Translations under genes and position numbers: made by a program
Part shown: in pieces, positions 18,545 to 28,000 of the stretch
How positions within the stretch are numbered: the stretch's first letter is position 1
How the letters are laid out: each line of letters starts with the position of its first letter
NCBI GenBank assembly: GCA_964372115.1
Contig: CAYJPN010000006.1
Location: 62,001 to 126,000 of the forward strand
Direction: 5' to 3'
Length of the DNA: 64,000 nt
Source of the DNA: CG2-30-36-16 sp964372115
GTDB lineage: Bacteria; Bacteroidota; Ignavibacteria; Ignavibacteriales; Ignavibacteriaceae
The notes under the pieces: generated by a model
What the model saw: only the letters and a program-made list of their open reading frames with translations
Databases searched by the model: none
Told to the model about the DNA's origin: nothing

Positions 18545-19554
18545 TGAATAATTCAGAAATTCAATCAGATATTGAAACCCCTAAAAATGAAAATATAAAA
18601 CTGCCCGAAACTAAGGTGGGATTTTTTAAGAAGAAATTTTCAAAATATAATTTAGGCGACTTTATTTTCGAAAGACTTACACTGCTTTTTGCGGTGTTGG
18701 TCTTTCTGCTTGTTATTCTAATGGGTTATGAAATGTACCAGGGCTCGAAAATTTCGATCGAGAAATTCGGATGGTCATTTTTAACAAATTCGGTTTGGGA
18801 CCCTGTAATGGAAGTCTACGGTGCGCTCCCTATTATTTACGGTACTATCGTATCATCGTTTCTTGCTCTTCTAATAAGTGTTCCATTAAGCATTGGCATT
18901 GCGGTTTTTCTTTCAGAGCTTTCACCAGAATGGCTCGAAAAACCATTGTCATTTTTGGTTGAGCTTCTTGCCGGTATTCCGTCTGTCGTTTACGGGTTAT
19001 GGGGAATATTCGTTTTAGTTCCCTGGATAAGAACAGATGTTGAGCCATTTTTATCAGAGCATCTCGGTTTCCTGCCATTTTTCCGCGGCGCACCATATGG
19101 TTATGGAATGCTTGCTGCTGTTTTGATTTTAGCAATAATGGTGCTTCCAATTGTCTCATCAATTTCCCGTGATATTTTAAAATCGGTTCCGCAGTCACAA
19201 CGCGAAGCGGCTTTAGCTCTTGGGGCAACACGCTGGCAATCAACAAAAATAGTTTTGAAAGATGCAAAATCTGGTATTCTGGGTGCAACAATGCTCGGGC
19301 TTGGCAGAGCTGTTGGTGAAACAATGGCAGTTACAATGGTAATCGGTAACCGGGCGTCAATCTCTGCTTCACTTTTTGATCCTTCTTACACTATGGCAAG
19401 CGTTATTGCGAACGAGTTTACCGAAGCTACAAGCGAAATGTATTTAAGCGCCTTAATACAGCTTGCTCTCGTTCTTTTTGTGATGACGATAATTATTAAC
19501 GCGCTCGCTAAATTATTGGTTTGGAGTATGGAAAGAAAGTTGAAACCGAGATGA
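18544..19554 (+). CDS. pstC: Phosphate ABC transporter permease PstC
   Basis: The 336-residue permease has an N-terminal cytoplasmic extension (about 50 residues) and six transmembrane helices. The ABC-interaction EAA loop is QREAALALGATRWQST, followed by GRAVGETMAVTMV. It pairs with PstA. The start is GTG at 18544, overlapping the pstS stop by one base. Its own TGA overlaps the likely pstA ATG. Confidence 0.94.
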   Translation: MNNSEIQSDIETPKNENIKLPETKVGFFKKKFSKYNLGDFIFERLTLLFAVLVFLLVILMGYEMYQGSKISIEKFGWSFLTNSVWDPVMEVYGALPIIYGTIVSSFLALLISVPLSIGIAVFLSELSPEWLEKPLSFLVELLAGIPSVVYGLWGIFVLVPWIRTDVEPFLSEHLGFLPFFRGAPYGYGMLAAVLILAIMVLPIVSSISRDILKSVPQSQREAALALGATRWQSTKIVLKDAKSGILGATMLGLGRAVGETMAVTMVIGNRASISASLFDPSYTMASVIANEFTEATSEMYLSALIQLALVLFVMTIIINALAKLLVWSMERKLKPR

Positions 19555-20405
19555 CATTTTCTAAATTCAATTTTATAAAAAGAAAAATTACTAGCGCGGT
19601 AATGATGTCGCTTTCTCTTGTTGCAACCATCATCGCCGTTGTTCCCCTGATTTTTATTTTTTATTATACCATTTCAAAAGGTATAACGTATCTTAACCTT
19701 GATTTTTTTGTCGCTATGCCAAAACCTGTAGGCGAAGCCGGTGGCGGAATGGCGAATGCAATCGTTGGAACGCTTATGCTCATTGGAATTGGAGCGGCAA
19801 TTGGAATTCCGGTTGGAGTAATGAGCGGCACTTATCTTTCTGAATTCGGAAATAATAAGTTTGGTGCAACAGTTAGATTTTTAACCGATGTATTAAGCGG
19901 TGTTCCATCCATTGTTGTCGGAGTTGTAGCATATACTCTTGTTGTCGTGCCGATGAAACATTTTTCAGGACTTGCAGGCGGTATTGCGCTTGGCATTTTG
20001 ATGATTCCGACTATTACCAGAACCACCGAAGAAATGATAAGGCTTGTTCCTCATTCATTGCGTGAAGCGGGTTTGGCTTTGGGAATACCCAAATGGAAAA
20101 CCACTTTACTCATAGTCTTAAAGACTGCATGGAAAGGTATTGCTACAGGTATTTTGCTTGGATTATCACGCGCAGCAGGTGAAACAGCGCCGCTGCTTTT
20201 TACTGCGCTTGGTAATAGATTTTGGTCGACAAAGGTAATGCAGCCAATGGCATCTTTAACTGTTTATATTTACGATTACGCGAAATCACCTTTTGAGGAT
20301 TGGAACAATCAGGCCTGGACTGCTGCTTTAGTGCTTATACTCATGATCTCGTTGTTAAGCCTTTTGTTCAGAATAACAACACGCTCAAAATACAAAACTA
20401 AATAG
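19551..20405 (+). CDS. pstA: Phosphate ABC transporter permease PstA
   Basis: The protein has six transmembrane helices, with EAA loop SLREAGLALGIPKWKTT and GLSRAAGETAPLLFTALG, both typical of PstA. An upstream TTG at 19521 would add ten residues. I prefer the ATG at 19551 because it forms an ATGA overlap with the pstC stop and begins MTFSKFNFIKRK, a normal positively charged N-terminus (284 residues). Confidence 0.93.
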   Translation: MTFSKFNFIKRKITSAVMMSLSLVATIIAVVPLIFIFYYTISKGITYLNLDFFVAMPKPVGEAGGGMANAIVGTLMLIGIGAAIGIPVGVMSGTYLSEFGNNKFGATVRFLTDVLSGVPSIVVGVVAYTLVVVPMKHFSGLAGGIALGILMIPTITRTTEEMIRLVPHSLREAGLALGIPKWKTTLLIVLKTAWKGIATGILLGLSRAAGETAPLLFTALGNRFWSTKVMQPMASLTVYIYDYAKSPFEDWNNQAWTAALVLILMISLLSLLFRITTRSKYKTK

Positions 20406-20431
20406 ATTGATAAATACACTTTTAGAATGAT

Positions 20432-21181
20432 ATGGATATAAAAATTTCGGTAAAAAATTTAGAAGCTTTTTACGGCAAAAATAAAGTTTTAAAAAACATC
20501 TCACTTGATATTCCGCGTAATAAAGTTGTTGCAATAATAGGTCCCTCCGGCTGCGGTAAATCAACATTTCTCCGGTGTTTAAACAGAATGCATGAAGTTG
20601 TCGGCGGTACAATTACAGGTTCCATTCAAGTTGATGGGGAAGACCTTACAAAAACCGACCCTGTTTTACTGCGCAAAAGATTGGGGATGGTTTTTCAAAA
20701 ACCGAATCCCTTTCCGACAATGTCAATTTTTAATAATGTTGCAGCCGGTTTAAGATTTAACGGTATTAGGAGTAAAAAAATATTAGCTCCCATAGTAGAA
20801 CGCTCTTTAAAACAGGCTGCTCTTTGGGATGAAGTTAAAGCTAATTTGGAAGACTCAGGTGTGAACATTTCAGGCGGACAGCAGCAGCGGCTTTGTATTG
20901 CACGCACACTCGCCGTTGACCCCGAAGTAATTTTAATGGATGAACCTGCCAGTGCGCTTGACCCGATCTCAACTTCAAAAATTGAAGAACTTATTTTTGA
21001 ACTTAAAAAAAATTACACTATTGTAATTGTAACACACAATATGCAGCAAGCCGCAAGGGTTAGCGATTATACGGCTTTCTTTTATATGGGCGAATTGGTA
21101 GAATTCGACAAAACAACAAAAATATTTACAAACCCGGCGAATAAAAAAACAGAAGAGTATGTTACCGGCAGATTCGGTTGA
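20432..21181 (+). CDS. pstB: Phosphate ABC transporter ATP-binding protein PstB
   Basis: The 249-residue ABC ATPase has Walker A GPSGCGKST, Q-loop VFQKPNPFP, signature NISGGQQQRL, Walker B VILMDEPASALDP and the H-switch VTHNMQQAARV. The KPNPFP and MNRMHE-like (LNRMHE) segments are specific to PstB. It energises phosphate uptake through PstCA. Confidence 0.97.
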   Translation: MDIKISVKNLEAFYGKNKVLKNISLDIPRNKVVAIIGPSGCGKSTFLRCLNRMHEVVGGTITGSIQVDGEDLTKTDPVLLRKRLGMVFQKPNPFPTMSIFNNVAAGLRFNGIRSKKILAPIVERSLKQAALWDEVKANLEDSGVNISGGQQQRLCIARTLAVDPEVILMDEPASALDPISTSKIEELIFELKKNYTIVIVTHNMQQAARVSDYTAFFYMGELVEFDKTTKIFTNPANKKTEEYVTGRFG

Positions 21182-21211
21182 TGGTGTCGCTAAAAAAATG
21201 TTTGAGGAAAT

Positions 21212-21940
21212 ATGGAAACTCATTTTGATTTACAACTAGCAAAATTAAGAACACGTCTTTTTAAGATGTGCAGTTTAGTTGATGAACAGGTGCAATTTGC
21301 TCTTCGCGCTATTGAAGACGAAGACGAATCGCTTGCAGAAATAGTAATTGCCCGCGATAATAAAGTTGACAAATACGATGTGAAGATTGAAAAAATCTGT
21401 CAGAAACTTTTTGCACTTAATCAGCCGGTGGCAATGGATCTCAGACTAATTATGTCTGCTATGACTATAAATACAAACCTAGAGCGTATCGGAGATATAG
21501 CTGTTAATATTGCCGAGAGTTTTATTGGGTTAAAAAAGAGACCCATATTTTTTGAGAGAACAACGATTAACTCGATGTCCATCCTCGCAAAGGAAATGCT
21601 TCGCAACGCTATTGATTCGTTTATAAACAATAACCCTAAACTTGCGGAAAAAGTAATCCTCGCCGATGACCAGCTTGATCTGTTAAATTCTCAAAATCAT
21701 AACATCCTTATAGATATAATGAAAGAGAACAAGGAAAATATTGAACCGGCGGTTGCTCTTTTGGTTATTTCCAGGGAAATGGAACGGATAGGCGACCATG
21801 CAACAAACATTGCAGAGGATGTTTATTTTATTGTTGAAGCTGAGTTAATAAAACATAAATATGAAAAGTTTTTTCTAACCCAGGTTGAAGAGGTTGAAAA
21901 AGAAATTGACGCAGAAGAAAATGAAAGTAACGAACTTTAG
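21212..21940 (+). CDS. phoU: Phosphate signalling protein PhoU
   Basis: The 242-residue all-helical protein is made of two repeated three-helix bundles. The metal-binding E/DxxxD motifs are INTNLERIGDIAVNIAE and SREMERIGDHATNIAED. It negatively modulates the Pst transporter and PhoR signalling. It is the last gene of the phosphate operon. No phoB/phoR pair is in the window, so the regulator must be elsewhere. Confidence 0.95.
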   Translation: METHFDLQLAKLRTRLFKMCSLVDEQVQFALRAIEDEDESLAEIVIARDNKVDKYDVKIEKICQKLFALNQPVAMDLRLIMSAMTINTNLERIGDIAVNIAESFIGLKKRPIFFERTTINSMSILAKEMLRNAIDSFINNNPKLAEKVILADDQLDLLNSQNHNILIDIMKENKENIEPAVALLVISREMERIGDHATNIAEDVYFIVEAELIKHKYEKFFLTQVEEVEKEIDAEENESNEL

Positions 21941-21953
21941 TTTATTATCGGTT

Positions 21954-22934
21954 TTATTTTTTTAGCTGCTCAATCAGCTTCTTAAAATCTTCCGGCAGTT
22001 CTGAATCGAAACGAACATTTTCTTTAGAATGTGGATGAATAAAACCAAGAGTTTTTGCATGGAGTGCCTGGCGCGGCATAATTTCCAATAAGTTTTGAAC
22101 ACGGCTTTTCATTTTGGGTAATGTATTACCGTAAAAAATCTGGGTGCCGCCGTAGGCTTCATCGCCGAAGATTGGATGATTTAATGAAGCAAGATGAACT
22201 CGTATCTGATGCGTTCTCCCTGTTTCGAGATTTAATTTTAACAACGATGTAAACTCAAATTCTTCGATAACTTTATAGTGAGTAACCGCGTGTTTCCCTT
22301 CGGTATCGGAGGTAGTAAACTTTTTTCTATCGTTTTTAGCGCGCACTACATTAGCCGTAATTGTTCCTTCCGGTTTTGTAAATATTCCCCAGCAAACAGC
22401 CCAATACTCCCGTTCGATAGAATGTTTTGAAAACTGGGCAGCAAGTTTTGCATGTGTAACATCATCCTTTGCTACAACAAGCAAACCGCTTGTGTTTTTA
22501 TCTATCCGGTGTACAATACCCGGTCTGCCTGCCTCATTAACCGAAGACAAATTTTTTGAATGGTGGAGAAGGGCGTTTACAAGTGTACCGGTAAAGTTTG
22601 CATAAGCCGGGTGAGCAACCATTCCGGCGGCTTTATTTACGATCAAAAGGTAATCATCTTCAAAAATTATATCAAGCGGAATATCTTCCGGTTCGGTGTC
22701 TTCAGGCCGCGGGGCAATAGGATGCGATGCTTCTATCACATCAAACGGCTGCACAATGTAACTTGATTTTACTGTTTTACCGTTTGCAAATACAAGTCCG
22801 GCTTCTATAAATTTTTGAACTTTGGAGCGGGTTGCGTTTTCAACGTGAGAGGCGAGATATTGGTCTAACCGTTCTTTTTTCTTCCCTTCCGGTACTTCAA
22901 AGCGGTATTTCTTTTCCTTTATCAGTTTCGCCAT
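21954..22934 (-). CDS. RluD-family pseudouridine synthase
   Basis: The 326-residue protein has an N-terminal S4 RNA-binding domain (KERLDQYLASHV to VNGK-like VFANGKTVKSS). The synthase domain follows, with catalytic Asp in HRIDKNTSGLLVVAKDD and the late LETGRTHQIRVHLA motif. It is most like RluD (23S rRNA 1911/1915/1917), but related RluA/RluC activities cannot be excluded. Its ATG lies 38 bp inside the upstream lspA gene, so it is the tail gene of the ileS-dksA-lspA-lspA cluster. Confidence 0.92.
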   Translation of the reverse strand: MAKLIKEKKYRFEVPEGKKKERLDQYLASHVENATRSKVQKFIEAGLVFANGKTVKSSYIVQPFDVIEASHPIAPRPEDTEPEDIPLDIIFEDDYLLIVNKAAGMVAHPAYANFTGTLVNALLHHSKNLSSVNEAGRPGIVHRIDKNTSGLLVVAKDDVTHAKLAAQFSKHSIEREYWAVCWGIFTKPEGTITANVVRAKNDRKKFTTSDTEGKHAVTHYKVIEEFEFTSLLKLNLETGRTHQIRVHLASLNHPIFGDEAYGGTQIFYGNTLPKMKSRVQNLLEIMPRQALHAKTLGFIHPHSKENVRFDSELPEDFKKLIEQLKK

Positions 22935-23619
22935 TTTCAGTTTCTTCAGTCTTTATTTGATTTGTTGTTTGGGTTTCTTCTTCATCTTTAACAGAAGAAG
23001 TTTCCACGTTATCATCCACTTCGCCGGTTAAACCGATATTATCTTCCGGTTCAATCCCTTCAACTGATTCGGTTTCCGTTTCAGTATGTTTTTTGTAGAA
23101 AAATATAAGCATAAGTACGCCGACTGATACCGCCGCGTCTGCTATATTAAAAATCGGCCATCGGTCGTAATTTACGCCGAAAATTGTAATGTCAAAAAAA
23201 TCGACATCAATAAAATCTACAACACGACCGTAAAATAATGGAGCGTAATCGTAGAATGAACCGTAAAAAACTCGGTCGATTAAATTACCGACTGCCCCGC
23301 CAAGTATAAAGGCAATTGCAAGTCTTAAGCTCAAAGATTGATTTTTTATAATATAAATGTAAACAAGCAGCCCGACACTGGCGGCGAGTGAAAATAAAGA
23401 AATCCACATTTTAAAATTACTGCCGGGGTCAAAACCAAATGCCATACCGGGGTTTTCGATGTAGGTAATTCTTAAAAAATCACCGATGATTGGAATTCTT
23501 TGCCCCTGGTACATACCGTAATAAGTAAAATCGAGCGCGGGAATTGAGAACCCCTTTACAAGAAGTTTTGAAACCTGGTCGGCTATGACTACAAAAAAAG
23601 AAACAAATAAAACTCTCAA
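22897..23619 (-). CDS. lspA: Lipoprotein signal peptidase (LspA), copy 1, with acidic C-terminal tail
   Basis: The four-helix membrane aspartyl protease cleaves prolipoproteins after diacylglyceryl transfer. The catalytic Asp pair lies in GRVVDFIDV and FNIADAAVSVG, and ENPGMAF and GNLIDRVF are present. I choose TTG at 23619 over the longer ATG at 23640. It follows AAGGA by five bases, starts just after the upstream stop, and aligns with the TTG start of the neighbouring paralogue (LRVLF versus LRVLI). About 65 acidic residues after the last helix are extra to the family core. Confidence 0.9.
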   Translation of the reverse strand: MRVLFVSFFVVIADQVSKLLVKGFSIPALDFTYYGMYQGQRIPIIGDFLRITYIENPGMAFGFDPGSNFKMWISLFSLAASVGLLVYIYIIKNQSLSLRLAIAFILGGAVGNLIDRVFYGSFYDYAPLFYGRVVDFIDVDFFDITIFGVNYDRWPIFNIADAAVSVGVLMLIFFYKKHTETETESVEGIEPEDNIGLTGEVDDNVETSSVKDEEETQTTNQIKTEETENGETDKGKEIPL

Positions 23620-23620
23620 G

Positions 23621-24220
23621 TTAATCCTTATTTTCGGCAAGACAATTGTTGAGCAATGTTTCTTCCTCAGGTTCCGGATCTTCGGCGGCTGCTTTATTGT
23701 ACCCGAACATTAATAAAATTACGCCTGTTGTTACAGCAATATCCGCAACATTAAAAATATAACTGCCGAATGTTTTATTGAACAAATAAAAATTGAAAAA
23801 ATTTAAATCAAAAAAGTCAACAACACGACCATGCATCATTGGGGCATAATTATAAATTAACCCGTAAAACATACGGTCGAACAAATTGCCGAATGCGCCG
23901 CCGATTATGAACGCCATCGAAAGCCGCATCAGCAAATTTTTGTTACGAATATTATAAAGGTAAATTAACATTCCTATAGTGGCTGCGAGTGTAAAAAAAG
24001 AAATTAACACTTTATAATCCGCGCCAAAGTCTATACCGAAGGCAATCCCGGGGTTTTCGACAAAAGTAATATTAAATATATTTCCAATTACCGGCACACG
24101 CTCTCCATAGCTCATGCCGGGAACATTAATATGAAGAAAAGGAATTGAAAAACCCTTTACATACAGTTTGCTAAACTGATCTACTATTACAACAAAAAAT
24201 GAGATGATTAATACTCTCAA
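23621..24220 (-). CDS. lspA: Lipoprotein signal peptidase (LspA), copy 2
   Basis: The 199-residue paralogue of the adjacent copy keeps the same order of motifs: DQFSKLYVKGFSIP, ENPGIAFG, GNLFDRMF, catalytic Asp in GRVVDFFDL and FNVADIAVTTG. Both catalytic aspartates are kept, so it should be active. It starts with TTG and also carries a short acidic tail (EDPEPEEETL). It lies 13 bp downstream of the DksA-like gene. The tandem pair probably arose by local duplication. Confidence 0.9.
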   Translation of the reverse strand: MRVLIISFFVVIVDQFSKLYVKGFSIPFLHINVPGMSYGERVPVIGNIFNITFVENPGIAFGIDFGADYKVLISFFTLAATIGMLIYLYNIRNKNLLMRLSMAFIIGGAFGNLFDRMFYGLIYNYAPMMHGRVVDFFDLNFFNFYLFNKTFGSYIFNVADIAVTTGVILLMFGYNKAAAEDPEPEEETLLNNCLAENKD

Positions 24221-24233
24221 TTGCTAACCTGCT

Positions 24234-25067
24234 TTACCTTTTTTCTTGTTTCTGTTTAATTGCAACACAAAGCTGGCTGTGAGGCACCGCTTCGAGTCGT
24301 GCTTTAGGAACAAGCGGGCAGGTAGGACAAAGATGCTGTGGTTCTTCAATACAATCGATACAAATACCATAAGTACCGGCGTCAATCCGTTTAAGAGCAT
24401 CCTCAAGATAACCGAGAAATTTATTTTCGCGTTGAGCATAAAGAAAAGTTTTTTCCCTTTCCATCGCGTCTGTTCCTTGCTCAGCCATATGAAGAGAGTA
24501 AGGTGAATTTTCATTGATGTACTCACCTGTTGTAGGATCTAACATCTGCTCTCTTAAGTTTTGTAGCTGTTCAACAATTTCGTCACGTTTATCAAGAATT
24601 ATTTTCTTAAAATGCTCAAGGTCTTCTTTGCTGTAACCTTTTATCTTTTTTAACGCTGCCGCACGAATCTCGGCAGTGCTAAGTTGTTTCTGTTCCGGTT
24701 GTTGTTCCGATTTTTTTGCTTTTTTCTTCGGTTCTTCATCAACCTTCATTGTTTTTTTTGTCATCGAGTCCTTTACTTCTTTAATCACTTCTTTTTTCTC
24801 AGCAATTTTTTTTGTCGTTCCCTTCACCGTTTTTTTTGCGTTAGCAATTTTTTTGGACGGCGCTTTAACTGTTGTCGCTTTTTTAGGTGCGGTCTTCGGC
24901 ACAGAGGCTTTAACAGCTTTTTTTACTTTTGCAGTAGTCTTTTTTACTGCAGCTTTTGCCACAGGTTTAACATCTGCCTTTTTCTTTTTATCATCAGCTT
25001 TTTTTGGTTTAGCTTTTGATACTGTTTTTTTCGGCGCACTTTTTACAGTTGTAGATTTTTTAGCCAT
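24234..25067 (-). CDS. DksA/TraR-type zinc-finger protein with long Lys/Ala-rich histone-like N-terminus
   Basis: Residues 1 to about 125 are low-complexity Lys/Ala/Pro/Thr (AKPKKADDKKKKAD, APKKATTVKAPSKK), like histone H1-type tails. From about 140 a DksA/TraR coiled coil begins (LEHFKKIILDKRDEIVEQL). It is followed by the C4-type finger region YGICIDCIEE with CPTCPLVPKARL. DksA-type proteins bind the RNA polymerase secondary channel. The tail would add nonspecific nucleic-acid binding. The gene lies 14 bp after ileS, the usual place in this phylum. Confidence 0.88.
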   Translation of the reverse strand: MAKKSTTVKSAPKKTVSKAKPKKADDKKKKADVKPVAKAAVKKTTAKVKKAVKASVPKTAPKKATTVKAPSKKIANAKKTVKGTTKKIAEKKEVIKEVKDSMTKKTMKVDEEPKKKAKKSEQQPEQKQLSTAEIRAAALKKIKGYSKEDLEHFKKIILDKRDEIVEQLQNLREQMLDPTTGEYINENSPYSLHMAEQGTDAMEREKTFLYAQRENKFLGYLEDALKRIDAGTYGICIDCIEEPQHLCPTCPLVPKARLEAVPHSQLCVAIKQKQEKR

Positions 25068-25081
25068 AGAGCCTCCTTGGT

Positions 25082-28000
25082 TTAGGAATTTACCTTTTCT
25101 AATTGGATAGAGCAGTTATACTCTCCGATAGTCCAGTCTTGTTTAAAACCGCCTTCAAAACTACCTTCTTCGGCAATTTTGTCGGCTAATGTCTCGTTAG
25201 AAATATATTCATTAAATGAAAGAACGGCTTCTACAAGATTATTACTGCCGTTTAATTTTATTGTTATTCTGTCGGTTACTTCGAACCCGGCATCTTTACG
25301 CATATTCTGCACACGGTTTACAAATTCTCTTGCCAATCCTTCTTTAAGCAATTCATCATTCAGTTCGGCATCTATTGCAACCGTAACACCTTCTTCTGTT
25401 TCCACAACCCAGCCGGTTATTTCCGTTCCTATTATCTCCACATCGCTGCCGGTTATCTCTACTTCGCCATCATCTAGGTTTAATTTTACAACTCCGCCTT
25501 TCTCAAGCAGAGCGATTTCATCTTTACCAAGTTCTTTTATTTTGACAGCAACCGGGTTAGCTTTTTTGCCGAAGCGCGGACCGATTGATTTGAAGTTAGG
25601 TTTAGCTGATTTATTTACAATGCCCGAATCATCCTGGAGTACAACCATCTCTTTGATGTTTACTTCATCAAGAATAACATCCTGCATTTTTGCCAAAGCT
25701 TCCCGTTCTTCTTTTGCAACAACCACCATTATTTTCTTTAGCGGCTGGCGGACCTTCAAATTTGCTTTTGCTCTCATTGCCCTTGCGAGCGATACAACCT
25801 TCTGGGCAACTTCCATTTTTGTTTCAAGTTCTTTGTCGATATAACCGGTAGCCGGATAATCGGCAAGATGAACTGATTCGAACTTATCCTTACCGGTTGC
25901 GGAGTTTAAATTTTGATAAAGTTCCTCGGCAACAAAAGGTGTAAAAGGAGATATAAGTTTTGATACGTTTAACAAACACTCATAAAGAGTTTGGTACGCA
26001 CTAACTTTATTTTTATTCATTTCCGATTTCCAGAAACGCCTTCTGCATCTTCTAACATACCAATTGGAAAGCTGATCGATTACAAAACTTTGAATAGCCC
26101 GCGCTGCGCGTGTTACTTCGTAGCTGTCCATAAGTTCTTCGTATTCTTTTATAAGCGAATTCATTTTGCTTATAATCCAGCGGTCTATTTCTGGGCGTTC
26201 TTCATACGCAACAAGCTTTTCGCTAAAATTGAAGTTGTCAATGTTAGCATAAAGCGAAAAGAATGAATATGTATTTAACAGCGTTCCGAAAAACTTTCTC
26301 TGTACTTCTACAAGTCCTTCTTCGTCAAATAAAGTCGGACGCCAGGGCGGACTGTTTACAATTAAGTACCAGCGTGTTGTATCTGCGCCGTATTTATCAA
26401 AAAGCATAAACGGGTCAACCGTGTTGCCTTTTGATTTTGACATCTTCAGACCGTTTTTATCGAGGATAAGCTCGTTTACAATAATATTTTTGAAAGCAAC
26501 ATTATCAAATAACATTGTGGCTATTGCATGAAGAGTGTAAAACCATCCTCTTGTCTGGTCTATACCTTCACAGATAAAATCGGACGGGAAAAAACTTTTC
26601 TCAAACAGTTCTTTGTTTTCAAACGGGTAATGATATTGCGCAAACGGCATTGCGCCGGAGTCGAACCAGACATCAATTAGCTCGGGAGTGCGTTTATAAA
26701 TTTTACCGTTGCGCTCAAATTTAATTTCATCAACAAAAGGTTTGTGAAGATCGAGTTCTCCAATATCTTTGGCCGAAACTCTTTTCCCCCCGCGTTCAAC
26801 AAAACCTTCTTTAAGTTCTTCAATGCTTCCGATCGCAATTAAATCGCCGTCATCGTTTACCCATATAGGCAGCGGAGTTGCCCAAAAACGGTCGCGCGAT
26901 AAAGCCCAATCTTTGTTTTCTTCGAGCCAGTTACCAAACCTGCCTGCACCAACTTCCGGCGGCTGCCAGTTTATTTGTTTGTTTAGTTCCACCATTCTAT
27001 CGGCAATTGATGTAGTGCGGATAAACCAGCTTTCGCGCGCGTAATATATTACAGGAACATCATCGTGTCTCCAACTGAAAGGATAAGAGTGGGTGATTGT
27101 TTCCTTCCTGTAAAGTTTCCCTTCGGCTTTTAGTTTTACTATAATTTCTTTATCGGCATCTTTTACAAACTGTCCTGCAAAATCGGTTACTTCGGCAGTA
27201 AACAAACCGCCGCGTGTAACAGGCTGTAACATCGGCAAATCATATTTTTTTGATAAATCATAATCATCCTGACCGAAAGCAGGGGCGATATGCACAATAC
27301 CAGAACCGTCCTCGGTGCTTACAAAACCGGCATTGGTTACAAAAAATGCTTTTTTATCCGGTTTAACATAAGTCATTAATTGTTCGTATTCTATGCCTTC
27401 AAGCTGGGAACCTTTTAATTCTTCGATGATTTTATATTCACCGTCTATTACACCCAATCTCTCTTTTGCAAGTACTATTGTTTTACCATCGAGATCAATT
27501 TTTACATACGTAACATCGGGGCCAACTGCAAGAGCAACGTTTGAAATTAATGTCCAGGGTGTAGTTGTCCAAACTAAAAAATGTTCATTTTTATCTTTTA
27601 GTTTGAAAAAAACATAAACCGAAGGATCCTTCGTTTCGCGGTAACCGAGAGCAAGCTCGTGAGAGGAAAGCACCGTTTCCGATTTTGGGTCCTGCGGAAC
27701 AATTTTATAATCTTTGTAAATGAGCCCTTTATCAAATAAAGTTTTAAGCGCCCACCAAACAGATTCTATATAATTATTGCTTAGAGTTATATAAGCAGTA
27801 TCAAGGTTTATCCAGTAACCCATTCGTGTTGTCATCTTTTCCCAAAGGTCAAGATAAGTAAAAACAGAATCGCGGCAGGCCTGGTTATATTTTTCAACTC
27901 CGTATTCGGCTACTTCACTTTTATGTTTGATGCCGAGTTTTTTTTCAACTTCAATTTCAACGGGCAAACCGTGAGTGTCCCAGCCGGCTTTTCTTTCAAC

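Noticed and set aside
19521..19550. TTG start for pstA 30 bp upstream
   Set aside because: ATG at 19551 overlaps the pstC stop as ATGA and gives a normal PstA N-terminus; the TTG would need a 34-bp overlap.
23620..23640. ATG start at 23640 for the first lspA copy
   Set aside because: TTG at 23619 has AAGGA five bases upstream, avoids the overlap with the other copy and aligns with the start of that copy.
24676..25110. Long Phe/Leu/Val-rich frames antisense to the DksA-like gene
   Set aside because: They arise from the Lys/Ala-rich repetitive tail read backwards, which gives runs of Phe and Leu without any family pattern.
25179..25844. 221-codon plus-strand frame antisense to ileS
   Set aside because: Ser/Thr/Phe-rich low-complexity shadow of the C-terminal region of a clear isoleucyl-tRNA synthetase.
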